Of a DNA stretch of 64,000 nt, positions 56,575 to 64,000 are shown piece after piece; the first letter of the stretch is position 1; each line of letters starts with the position of its first letter. The stretch is from Candidatus Rokuibacteriota bacterium. Its GTDB lineage: Bacteria > Methylomirabilota > Methylomirabilia > Rokubacteriales > CSP1-6. The notes beneath the pieces were generated by a model that was not told the DNA's origin, searched no databases, and saw nothing but the letters and a program-made list of their open reading frames with translations. Both the position numbers and the translations under genes were made by a program. The DNA lies in assembly GCA_003220225.1 (NCBI GenBank), contig QHRU01000042.1:1-64000 (forward strand). The letters run 5' to 3'.

Positions 56575-56757
56575 CGTGGCTACTCGCTGTCCCACAGCCA
56601 GGCCAACTTCGCCGCGTTCCGCGCGGCGGGCGGCCGCGGCACGTTCAGCGAGCTCGAGGCGCCGCCGAATCCGTTCGGCGGCCACGGGCTCTTCGCCTAT
56701 CCCGACGTCTGGGCCTCCGCCGTGGACGCCTATCTGAAGCGCCGCGGCCTGCCCTGA
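56575..56757 (+). pseudogene. C-terminal remnant of an alpha/beta hydrolase (dienelactone hydrolase-like)
   Basis: The frame from about 56575 to the stop at 56755-56757 reads RGYSLSHSQANFAAFRAAGG and later NPFGGHGLFAYPDVWASAV, ending AYLKRRGLP. GGHGLF carries the catalytic His region of alpha/beta hydrolases. There is no start codon, nucleophile elbow or N-terminal domain. It begins 37 bp after the racemase-like gene. Confidence 0.6.
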
Positions 56758-56776
56758 CCGCGGCGCCGCGCGAGGC

Positions 56777-57619
56777 TCAGCGCGCGCCGAGACCGTCGTA
56801 GCAGAGCCGCGCCATCCGTCCGATGAGCTGCGCGGCGGCCGCGAAGCCCGGCGTGCCGTCGGGCAGCGCCGCCGGCACGCGGTCCGTGAACGCGGTCAGG
56901 ATGCAGAGCGGACGGTCGTCCTTGAAGAGGATGCCCGCGTCCATGTAGCCGCGTGCGCCGGTGCCCGTCTTGTGCGCGACTTTCGCGCCGAGCGGCAGCA
57001 GCGAGGGCAGCCGCGTCTTGTACTTCTGCCACGAGAGGATGTCGAGCCCGAGCCGGCAGAGCTCCGGCGTGGAGCCCAGCCGCGCCGCGACGGCGGGATC
57101 GGTCGTGCCCTTGAGGATCAGCTCGAGCAGCAACCCCTGGTCGTTCGGCGTCGTGCTCGTCACCTGCTCGAGCGTATGGTCGGCGGGCAGCTTCGGCGGG
57201 AGCCCGAAGCGATGGATCGTCGCCGTCATGCCGACGCCCTCGCACCAGCTCTGGAGGTTGCCAAGCCCGACGAGGTCCACCACGTGCCCGGTGCACGTGT
57301 TGTCGCTGACGATGATCATCATCACCAGCGCGTCGCGGAACGTGATCCAGAACCCCGGCGTGAGGTGCTGAAACGTGCCGGACTCGTTGTTCTGGAAGCG
57401 CGCCTCGATCGTCACCTTCTGATCGAGCGCGAGCTTGCCCGCGTGCACGGCCGCGAGCGCCGCCATCATGATCGAGATCTTGCGCGTGCTCGCCGACGGC
57501 ACCGGCACGTCGCCGAGGCGATCGGCGCGCGCGCCGGTCGCGACGTCTTTGAGATACCAGCTCGCGTGGAAGGGCGCGGCATCGCACAGGGCGTCGAGGC
57601 GTTCGACCAGCTCTCGCAT
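56777..57619 (-). CDS. Class A beta-lactamase-related serine hydrolase
   Basis: 280 aa. SxxK at residues 44-47 (STRK), SDN at 105-107 and KTG near 222 (AHKTGTGARG) give the class A penicilloyl-transferase active site. The region of Glu166 reads TSTTPNDQGLLLEL without a clear ExxLN, so true beta-lactamase activity is doubtful. There is no signal peptide at the ATG (57619), so the protein may be cytoplasmic, unlike most lactamases. 2 bp after the binding-protein gene. Confidence 0.85.
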   Translation of the reverse strand: MRELVERLDALCDAAPFHASWYLKDVATGARADRLGDVPVPSASTRKISIMMAALAAVHAGKLALDQKVTIEARFQNNESGTFQHLTPGFWITFRDALVMMIIVSDNTCTGHVVDLVGLGNLQSWCEGVGMTATIHRFGLPPKLPADHTLEQVTSTTPNDQGLLLELILKGTTDPAVAARLGSTPELCRLGLDILSWQKYKTRLPSLLPLGAKVAHKTGTGARGYMDAGILFKDDRPLCILTAFTDRVPAALPDGTPGFAAAAQLIGRMARLCYDGLGAR

Positions 57620-57621
57620 GA

Positions 57622-59220
57622 CTACCTCCGCTCCAGCCAGACGTTCCAGAAGTGCATGTACGGTCCGGGCTCGTAGCCCTGGACGTCCTTGCGCCGCGCG
57701 TCGAGGCGGAAGTAGTCGCCGAGCCTGATGCGCGGCGCCTCCGCGTAGAAGATGGTCTGGACCTTTTCCCAGATCGCGACACGCTTCTTCAGATCGAACT
57801 CGCGCCCCATGGCCTGCAGGAGCGCTTCCTTGTCCGGATGGCACCACCAGCCCGGCCAGTCGCACAGCACCTGCGCCGCCACCGTCGGCTCGGGCAGGAA
57901 GACGAACGCCGTGCTGAACGCGTCCCACAGCTCCGGCTTGGCGCGGCGCTGGACGACGGTGGCCCAGTCGGCGACTTGCAGGTCGATCTTGAAGCCGACT
58001 TCCTCGAGCTGGCTCTTGGCCACGAGCGCAGGCTTGTAGTGATGCTCGTACTCGGTGGTGACGAGCCAGCGCACCGGCTGGCCCGCGTAGCCCGCGTCCT
58101 TCAAGATGCGCTTGGCCTTGTCGCGGTCGCGCTGGTTGTACGCGGCGGCGGCGACGCGTGAGTGATAGGGCTGCTCCTGGAAGACGATGCCCGGGTCGAG
58201 GCGGTAGAAGTCTTTGTGGCCGAGGCCCGCGAGCATCATCGGCTCGACGTCCAGCGTCGCCTGGATCGCCTGGCGCAGGCGCTTGTCCGTCATCAGTCCC
58301 TGCCTGGTGTTCAGCACGACCGTCGCCCAGCCGTACGGCTTGACCACGACGGGCTCGACGCCCTGCGTGGCCTTGATCCGGTCGTACTGATCGGGCTTGA
58401 TCTGCTGGATGTACTGATACTCGCCGGTGGCGATCCCCGCCTGCCGCGTGGCGTAGTCGGGTACCGGCAGGAAGAGCAGCTCGTCGACGTGGGCGACGCG
58501 CTGGCCCGCGAGGCCGCTGGCGGGCTCGCTGCGTGCGGCGTAGCCGTCGAAGCGCGCCAGCTTGATGTGGCGATCGGGCCGGTGCTCGACGAACTTGAAC
58601 GGCCCGGTGCCGACGTACTCCTTGAGCTGTCCCTCGCCCGTCGCGTCCACGACCTCCTTGGGATAGATGAAGGCTGCGCTGTCGACGTGGGCCAGGATCG
58701 TCAGCAGGCTGCTCGAGGGCTCCTTCAGCCGGATCTCGACGCCGAGCGGCCCCTTCGCCTCGACGGCCTCGACATTCTTGAAGACGGACTTGCCGGGGCT
58801 GGACGTCGCGCCCCAGCGCTTGAGCGAGGCGACGACGTCCGGCGCGCCCAGCGTCTTGCCGTTGTGGAACTTGACGCTGTTGCGCAGGTGGATGACGTAG
58901 CGCCGGCCGCCGTCGAGGGCTTCCGCGCGCTCGGCGAGGAGCGGCACGGGCTGGTACTTCGCGTCGAGCGCGAACAGCCCCTCGTAGATGTTGATGACGA
59001 TCTCGCGGGTGATCACCGCCGTCGTCGCGTGCGCGTCGAGCGTCGGCGGCTCGCCGATCAGCGCGATGCGCAGGACGCCGCCTGTTTTGGCCGCGGGCGC
59101 CGGCTTGGCCGTGGGCGCTGGCTTCGTCGCCGGCGCCTGCGCCTCGCCGGACGAGGCGGCCAGCCACGCCGCGATGGCCAGCAATGCCGCGACTCCGAGA
59201 GCCCGGGGGACACGGTGCAT
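57622..59220 (-). CDS. Family 5 ABC substrate-binding protein (peptide/nickel type)
   Basis: 532 aa. Signal peptide (LGVAALLAIAAWLAASSGEA), a Pro/Ala/Lys linker, then GVLRIALIGEPPTLDAHATT and LRNSVKFHNGKTLGAPDVVA, the SBP_bac_5 signature. AGGAGG lies 6 nt before the ATG at 59220. No DppBCDF-type permease or ATPase is adjacent. Periplasmic binding of an oligopeptide or other large solute is expected, possibly with the downstream serine hydrolase acting on it. Confidence 0.9.
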   Translation of the reverse strand: MHRVPRALGVAALLAIAAWLAASSGEAQAPATKPAPTAKPAPAAKTGGVLRIALIGEPPTLDAHATTAVITREIVINIYEGLFALDAKYQPVPLLAERAEALDGGRRYVIHLRNSVKFHNGKTLGAPDVVASLKRWGATSSPGKSVFKNVEAVEAKGPLGVEIRLKEPSSSLLTILAHVDSAAFIYPKEVVDATGEGQLKEYVGTGPFKFVEHRPDRHIKLARFDGYAARSEPASGLAGQRVAHVDELLFLPVPDYATRQAGIATGEYQYIQQIKPDQYDRIKATQGVEPVVVKPYGWATVVLNTRQGLMTDKRLRQAIQATLDVEPMMLAGLGHKDFYRLDPGIVFQEQPYHSRVAAAAYNQRDRDKAKRILKDAGYAGQPVRWLVTTEYEHHYKPALVAKSQLEEVGFKIDLQVADWATVVQRRAKPELWDAFSTAFVFLPEPTVAAQVLCDWPGWWCHPDKEALLQAMGREFDLKKRVAIWEKVQTIFYAEAPRIRLGDYFRLDARRKDVQGYEPGPYMHFWNVWLERR

Positions 59221-59289
59221 GGAAGGCCTCCTGTGGGGTTCGTACGATACCGCGGACCGCCCCCGGCCGAAAGCGCTAGAGTGTCGCCG

Positions 59290-60684
59290 ATGAGCGGGCC
59301 GCTGGTCATTCACGGAGCCACCATCGTCACGGCCGACGATGCCGGCACGCTCCACCCCGATGGCGCGCTCGCCGTGGAGCACGGGCGGATCGTCGCGCTG
59401 GGTCCCGCCGCCGACGTGCTCGGGCACTATGCGTCGGCCGAGCGGATCGACGCGCGCGGCCGCGTGATCCTGCCGGGCTTCGCCAACACCCACACGCACC
59501 TGGCCCGAGTGCTCGCGCGCGGGATCTACGAGGACCTCTCCCCGCCCCACACGCCGCCATTCACCGGCGGCCTCGCGCCGCTGCCGTTGCCGTCGCTGTC
59601 CGCCGACGAGGAGCGCCTGATGGCCGTGCTGGGCGCGCTGGAGGCGATCCGTAGCGGCACCACGCTGGTATTAGAGGAGGGCGCCCAGCTCGAGCGCTAC
59701 GCGCAGGCGCTGGCGGATACGGGCCTCCGGCTCGTGCTCTGCGAGCGCGCGTGGGACCGCGGGCGGGCGTCGATCGGCCAGCCGGGTCCGTTCGAGCGAG
59801 ACGCGGCGCTGGCCGAGGCCGGCCTCGCGCGCATCCGAGAGTTCCACGCGCGGTGGCACGGTCGCGGCGACGGCCGCGTCAGCGCCGGCGTCGCCGCGTG
59901 GGCGCCCGATCTCTGCTCACCGGAATTGCTCGGGCGCGTGCGCAAGCTCCAGGACGAGCTCGACGCGCTCGCCACGCTCCATCTGAGCCAGATCTGGGGC
60001 GAGGTCGCGGCCATTCGCGAGCAGCGCGGCGTCACGCCGGTCGAGTACGTCGCGCGCTGCGGCTTGCTGTCCCCGCGCCTGATCGCCGCCCACTGCCGCT
60101 GCATGACCGCAGAGGAGGAAGCCACGCTGGGCGCCTCCGGCGCCGCCGTCGCGATCAATCCCGCCATCGCCGCGCGCCGCGGGCTCGCCGCGCGCATCGA
60201 CGAGCTCGAGCGCGCGGGCTGTCTCGTCACGCTCGGCACCGACAACATGGCCGAGGACATGATGGAGGTCGTGCGCACGGCGATGTTCATGGAGCGCGTG
60301 CGCCGCGCCGACGGCCGTCAGCCGACGCCGGAGCAGGCGCTGACGTGGGCCACGCGCAACGGCTATCGCGCGCTCGGTATTCCCGACGGCGGCTGGCTGG
60401 CGCCGGGCAATCGCGCCGACTTCATCGTCGTCGACTTCCGCCGCCCGCACCTCACGCCCGCGCTGCGCCCCGTCTCGTGCTTCGTGCACCAGGGCCAGGC
60501 CGGCGACGTCGAATCCGTGATGGTGGACGGGCGCTGGCTCATGCGCGACCGGCGCGTGCTGACCCTGGACGAGCCCGCGATCGTCGCCGAAGCCGAGCGC
60601 GTGGCGCGCGCGGCGTGGACGCGGTTGTTCGCCGAGCGCCCGGATCTGAAGGCGCCGCCCGGCCTCGATCTGTCGCCGCGTTAG
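59290..60684 (+). CDS. Amidohydrolase of the cytosine deaminase/SsnA type (COG0402)
   Basis: 464 aa. LPGFANTHTHLARVL supplies the HxH metal pair; HLSQIWGEVAAI, AAHCRCM and LGTDNMAEDM supply the later His and Asp ligands; the small N-terminal beta domain (IHGATIVTADDAGTLHPDGA) is typical. Expected to deaminate or dechlorinate a heterocycle (guanine, 8-oxoguanine or triazine-like). Start at 59290; the frame upstream is a shadow of the binding-protein gene. Confidence 0.85.
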   Translation: MSGPLVIHGATIVTADDAGTLHPDGALAVEHGRIVALGPAADVLGHYASAERIDARGRVILPGFANTHTHLARVLARGIYEDLSPPHTPPFTGGLAPLPLPSLSADEERLMAVLGALEAIRSGTTLVLEEGAQLERYAQALADTGLRLVLCERAWDRGRASIGQPGPFERDAALAEAGLARIREFHARWHGRGDGRVSAGVAAWAPDLCSPELLGRVRKLQDELDALATLHLSQIWGEVAAIREQRGVTPVEYVARCGLLSPRLIAAHCRCMTAEEEATLGASGAAVAINPAIAARRGLAARIDELERAGCLVTLGTDNMAEDMMEVVRTAMFMERVRRADGRQPTPEQALTWATRNGYRALGIPDGGWLAPGNRADFIVVDFRRPHLTPALRPVSCFVHQGQAGDVESVMVDGRWLMRDRRVLTLDEPAIVAEAERVARAAWTRLFAERPDLKAPPGLDLSPR

Positions 60685-60700
60685 TTCACGAACACCAACG

Positions 60701-61951
60701 ATGCCTGCGCTGCTCGCGAACCTCCTCGCCCGGTACGGATACGCGATCGTATTCCTCGGCGTCTTTCTCGAAAGCGCGGGAGTGCCGGTGCCTGGCGAGA
60801 CCGTCTTGCTGGCGGCGGGCTTCTTCGCCTCCCAGGGCACCTTCGCGCTGCCATGGGTCATCGGCCTGGGAATCGGTGCGGCCATCCTGGGAGACAATGT
60901 CGGCTACTGGATCGGCCGGCGCGCCGGGCGGCCTCTCGTCGAACGGTACGGACGCCTCGTGGGACTCACGCCCGGCAGAATCGCGGCGTTCGATGCCTTC
61001 TTCCAACGCCACGGCGCCAGGACGGTCTTTCTCGCGCGATTCGTCACCGGATTGCGAGTCGTGGCCGCGCTGTTCGCGGGCGTCGCCCGGCTGCCCTGGT
61101 CCGAGTTTCTCCTCTACAACGCCGCCGGCGCGCTGGTCTGGGCAACGACGGTCACCCTGGCCGGATATTTCTTCGGGCGCAGCTGGGAGCTGCTGCACCG
61201 CTGGTTCGGCCGCGCGGCCCTGTTCGGTGCCGCGCTGGCGATCGCACTGGTCGTGGTGGCGCTCGCGCGGCGCTTCGGCGGGCCGCTGTTCGCCTCCGTC
61301 GTGGCGAAGCTGCCGGCGTCGCTCGCGCGACGCGAGCTCGCGTTCGCGGCCGCGTCGCTCGGGTTCGTTGCGGTGTTCACGAAGATCGCGGAGGACGTGA
61401 TCACCAAGGAGTCCACCGCCTTCGATCACGGCGCGAGCCTCACGCTCCACGCGTTTGCCAACCCGGTCCTCGACCGCCTCATGCACGTCGTCTCGGACAT
61501 CGGCTCAGCTCCTGTCGTGTCCGCGATCGTCGGCGCCGTGATCGTCTGGTGCCTGCTCCGAAAGGAGGCCCGCGTCGCTGCGGCTCTGGCCGGGACCGCT
61601 CTGGCGACGGAGGGACTCAACCTCGTCCTCAAGCTCGCCTTTCAACGCACCCGGCCATCGCTGTGGGAACTGGCGACGCTGCACAGCTACAGCTTCCCCA
61701 GTGGCCACGCGATGGCGGCCCTGGCGATTTACGGCATGGTCGCGGTCATCGTTGCGCGCCGTTGGCCGCGCCTTCGTTGGCCGATCATGATGGGCGCGTG
61801 CGTGATGATCGTGGCGATCGGCGTGTCGCGCGTATACCTGGGCCATCACTGGGCGACCGATGTGCTCGCCGGGTATGCCGCCGGCGCCTTCATCCTGGCA
61901 GGCGGTGTGTACGTCCTCGAGCGCGTCGCGCGGTCCCCCTCGGATCGGTGA
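60701..61951 (+). CDS. DedA (VTT)-PAP2 phosphatase fusion protein
   Basis: 416 aa, all-membrane. Residues 1-165 form a DedA/VTT domain: LESAGVPVPGETVLLAAGFF, GDNVGYWIGRRAGRPLVERYG, FLARFVTGLRVVAALFAGVA. Residues about 215-405 form a PAP2 phosphatase: KLAFQRTRPSLW, YSFPSGHAMAAL, SRVYLGHHWATDVLAGY, with all three catalytic motifs intact. The fusion suggests lipid-carrier phosphate recycling or phospholipid remodelling. 16 bp after the amidohydrolase. Confidence 0.9.
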   Translation: MPALLANLLARYGYAIVFLGVFLESAGVPVPGETVLLAAGFFASQGTFALPWVIGLGIGAAILGDNVGYWIGRRAGRPLVERYGRLVGLTPGRIAAFDAFFQRHGARTVFLARFVTGLRVVAALFAGVARLPWSEFLLYNAAGALVWATTVTLAGYFFGRSWELLHRWFGRAALFGAALAIALVVVALARRFGGPLFASVVAKLPASLARRELAFAAASLGFVAVFTKIAEDVITKESTAFDHGASLTLHAFANPVLDRLMHVVSDIGSAPVVSAIVGAVIVWCLLRKEARVAAALAGTALATEGLNLVLKLAFQRTRPSLWELATLHSYSFPSGHAMAALAIYGMVAVIVARRWPRLRWPIMMGACVMIVAIGVSRVYLGHHWATDVLAGYAAGAFILAGGVYVLERVARSPSDR

Positions 61952-61961
61952 GGCGCCCGGC

Positions 61962-62718
61962 TCAGCTCTCCACGATCGCCGCATGGCGCTCGACGCCGGC
62001 CGGCGGCTCGCCGAGCCGCGGCCGATGGCCGAGGAACAGCACGAACGGAATGACGGCGGCGAAGATCCAGGCCAGCCACCAGAAGTTGTCGATGAACGAC
62101 AGCAGGAGGGCCTGGCGCTGCACCATCTGGTACAGGTGCGCCCACGCCTGCTGCTCGGCCGTCGCCAGGTCCGCGCCGCGCGCGGTGAACGTCGCGACCA
62201 GCGTCTGGTAGCGGTCCCACACGGCGGGGTCGTAGAGGCTCACGTGGCTCGCCAGCCGCGCCTGGTGGGTCTGTGTTCCGCGCTGCAGGAACGTCGCCAC
62301 CGCGGCGATGCCGATGCTGCCGCCGATGGTGCGGAGGAAATTGAACAGCCCCGAGGCGTGGCCCAGCTCGCGCATCGGCACCGCGCTGAGCGCCACCGTC
62401 GAGAGCGGCACGAACGTGAAGCCGATGCCGAGCCCCTGGATGAAGCGCGGCAGCATGATGTGCCAGCAGCTCGCCTCCAGCGAGAGCGTGGCCATCAGGT
62501 GCATGGCGTAGGCGTTCAGCGCGCAGCCCGCGACGATCATCCAGCGCGGATCGATACGGTTCATGCACGGCCCCGAGCGCGGCCGGATTGGGCAACCGCG
62601 TCCCGATGAACGCGTCGAAGACGAGGCGCTCGCCACCCGTGACGAGGGCAGCGAATGTCAGCACGGTGAGCACACACGCGAGAGCGATGGTCCGCGCGCG
62701 CACACGCGGGGTATCCAT
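61962..62718 (-). pseudogene. Decayed gene: DHA2-type MFS exporter C-terminus joined to an unrelated start
   Basis: 61962-62564 encodes the last third of an EmrB/QacA (DHA2) drug exporter: RIDPRWMIVAG, FIQGLGIGFTFVPLSTVAL, ASGLFNFLRTIGGSIGIAAV and the final membrane helix. Its first 10 or so membrane segments are missing. Just upstream, in another frame, 62718 down to about 62575 starts with ATG after GGAGG and encodes a signal-like peptide (TIALACVLTVLTFAALVTGG). The frame break near 62570 indicates a deletion fusing two genes. Confidence 0.7.
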
Positions 62719-62950
62719 GAAAGAACCCTCCACTGAGCAGGCATGTCCGCACGGCTGTGCGGTCACTTCTCCACTCGAACCTGCCCGTGAATGGCAGAAC
62801 TCGTGCCAGACGAAGAATCGCGAATGAGGCGGCGGCGACGGCGCGGCGCGAGTTGGATTCGGAGAAGTGCCCGATCGTTTTGGCACGCGGCCCCATGCTG
62901 CCCGAAGAAAACGCGCGCGCGACGCCGACACGCGCGCCAGATGGGGAGTG

Positions 62951-62983
62951 ACCGGGCGATCGGAGCGACCCCGACCGCCCGGT
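62951..62983. other. Hairpin after the NHL/Ig-like gene
   Basis: ACCGGGCG (62951-62958) pairs with 62976-62983, loop 17 nt. It lies 14 bp past the stop of the gene at 62998 on the minus strand and has no T-tract. The remaining bases of 62719-62997 hold nothing recognisable. Confidence 0.35.
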
Positions 62984-62997
62984 TCTCGCCTGGTGGG

Positions 62998-64000
62998 CTA
63001 CTTGAGCGGCAAGGCCTCGCCTTCGAGCGAGAATTCGCACACGGGAAACGCGAGCCTGGCCGTCGTGTCGGGCTCTCTGAACCCGTAGGTCTCTGGCGCA
63101 AGGTCGAAGCCCAGAAGCATCCGCGCGCCATCGGGGGGCCGGTACAGCTTCACCAGAGCGCACGTCTTGTCGACCCGGATCGTCAGACTCTTCGCGGCCT
63201 CCGCGTTGCCGGCGTTGTCGCGCGCGAAGTAGGTGACGGTCGTGCTGCCGTCCATGGTGATCGGGATCGTCGCGACGCCGCCGGAGATGGTTGCGGCGCT
63301 GTTGTGAGCGCCGCGGAGCGCGACGGCAATCTCCTTCACGCCTGACCCCGCGGCGTTGTCCGCGGTCGTCAGGGTGACGGTGACGTCCCCATTGTTCGCC
63401 GGCGGTGAGACGGCGGCCTGCGTTGTCGGCGGCGTCGTGTCGGCGAAGATGGTCTGTCCCGCAGGAAGTGTGATGCTCGACCCCCCTACGGTCAGGGCCA
63501 GCATGCCGGCGTTGCTCCGGATGCTCGACGTCGTGGGATCGACCGACAGACTGTCGCCGTCCGTCAGCGTCGCGGTCGCGACGGTTCCGTCCGCGGCCGT
63601 GAACGTCCAGGGGATCGGGCCCGCGAGGATGTCGAGGGTCGGGATGGAGCAGTGGAAGTCGAGCGCATTGTCCGCCGCGATCGTGATGCGGCCCCCAGAT
63701 GGCCGCGTGGGGTAGCGACAAAACAGAGCGACGTCGAACGTGAGCGGCTGTCCCGTTGTTAGGAATGTGTTCCATGCGGCGATTCGAATGGTGTCCGACG
63801 TGCTGGGGGGGTCGTACACGACGAACGGCAGGCCGGTCCGCGTGAGGACGTGCGCGCCGGCATTGCCGGCCGCGGCCTCGTCCGAAACAATCGTCGGATC
63901 GAGATCGACCTCGTCCACGAGGCTGTCGTCGTCGCTGTCCTCGCGTGCCTGCAGCACCTGAACGCGGAGGTTGCGCGTCTCGGCGACGTAGATTTCTCGG
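62998..64000 (-). CDS. C-terminal part of a large NHL-repeat/Ig-like extracellular protein
   Basis: Partial: the frame is open to the window edge. The first visible residues (EIYVAETRNLRVQVLQA) look like a beta-propeller NHL repeat. Next comes an acidic DSDDDSLVDEVDLDP stretch like a thrombospondin type 3 Ca2+ motif. Then follows an Ig-like/OmpL47-type domain (SGVKEIAVALRGAHNSAA ... TVTYFARDNAGNAEAAKSLT). Probably secreted or surface-located. Its start lies outside the window. Confidence 0.7.
   Translation of the reverse strand, partial: REIYVAETRNLRVQVLQAREDSDDDSLVDEVDLDPTIVSDEAAAGNAGAHVLTRTGLPFVVYDPPSTSDTIRIAAWNTFLTTGQPLTFDVALFCRYPTRPSGGRITIAADNALDFHCSIPTLDILAGPIPWTFTAADGTVATATLTDGDSLSVDPTTSSIRSNAGMLALTVGGSSITLPAGQTIFADTTPPTTQAAVSPPANNGDVTVTLTTADNAAGSGVKEIAVALRGAHNSAATISGGVATIPITMDGSTTVTYFARDNAGNAEAAKSLTIRVDKTCALVKLYRPPDGARMLLGFDLAPETYGFREPDTTARLAFPVCEFSLEGEALPLK

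Overview
The window is about 64 kb of very GC-rich DNA, dense in bacterial protein genes, most of them on the minus strand. No rRNA, tRNA, CRISPR array or recognisable transposase is visible. Four branched-chain-amino-acid-type (Liv) ABC transporter clusters, two Liv-linked long-chain acyl-CoA synthetases, several acyl-CoA dehydrogenases and hydratases, and Tat-exported solute-binding proteins suggest a heterotroph living on organic and fatty acids. This is the style of uncultivated Rokubacteria/Methylomirabilota or soil Proteobacteria. The assignment is inference from gene content, because no marker gene is present.

Layout. 1-14827 (minus): two paralogous operons in tandem, each with an acyl-CoA synthetase, LivG, H, M, K and F, ending with a lipoprotein globin cut by the window edge. 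A near-consensus sigma70 promoter (14865-14893) stands at the head. Four copies of a palindromic element with a conserved core (A 3481-3640, B 3740-3894, C 7607-7758, D 10927-11092) sit between these genes. 15005-20150: Tat-exported DUF6282-type hydrolase (+), then a periplasmic unknown, an AzgA-type purine permease and a di-heme DUF1111 cytochrome (minus). 20387-26866 (minus): a third operon with its own promoter (26881-26909), holding enoyl-CoA hydratase, LivG-F-K-H-M, a BadI/MenB-like ring hydrolase and a DUF4242 protein. 26921-29238 (+): NMT1-type binding protein and a BamE-like membrane protein. 29708-43495 (minus): a long run from a GntR/UTRA regulator through EtfBA, acyl-CoA dehydrogenase, methylmalonyl-CoA mutase large subunit, IlvE, HIT protein, mutase B12 subunit, AMP ligase, second acyl-CoA dehydrogenase, an SsuBC/TauBC-type ABC transporter and an enolase-superfamily dehydratase. 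43900-48693: trpD, a lipoprotein, a zinc alcohol dehydrogenase, a membrane protein and a lytic transglycosylase with a sigma54-type promoter. 48929-55548 (minus): a fourth Liv cluster below a vanadium haloperoxidase/PAP2-like protein. 55812-64000: Asp/Glu racemase-like enzyme (probably leaderless), a class A serine hydrolase, a family-5 binding protein, an amidohydrolase, a DedA-PAP2 fusion, decayed gene pieces and the end of an NHL/Ig-like protein.

How it fits together. The Liv systems probably import carboxylic or aromatic acids. The AMP-forming ligases would trap them as CoA thioesters, and the dehydrogenases, ETF, hydratases and methylmalonyl-CoA mutase would oxidise them to central metabolites. 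Substrates cannot be read from the sequence.

The most unusual feature is the A-D family. An 88-89 nt core is nearly invariant. It is flanked by 32-39 bp arms whose sequence differs from copy to copy but stays self-complementary, and five of the six non-Watson-Crick positions become G-U pairs when read in the strand of the core. The core also holds an 8-9 nt hypervariable window. I do not recognise this family.
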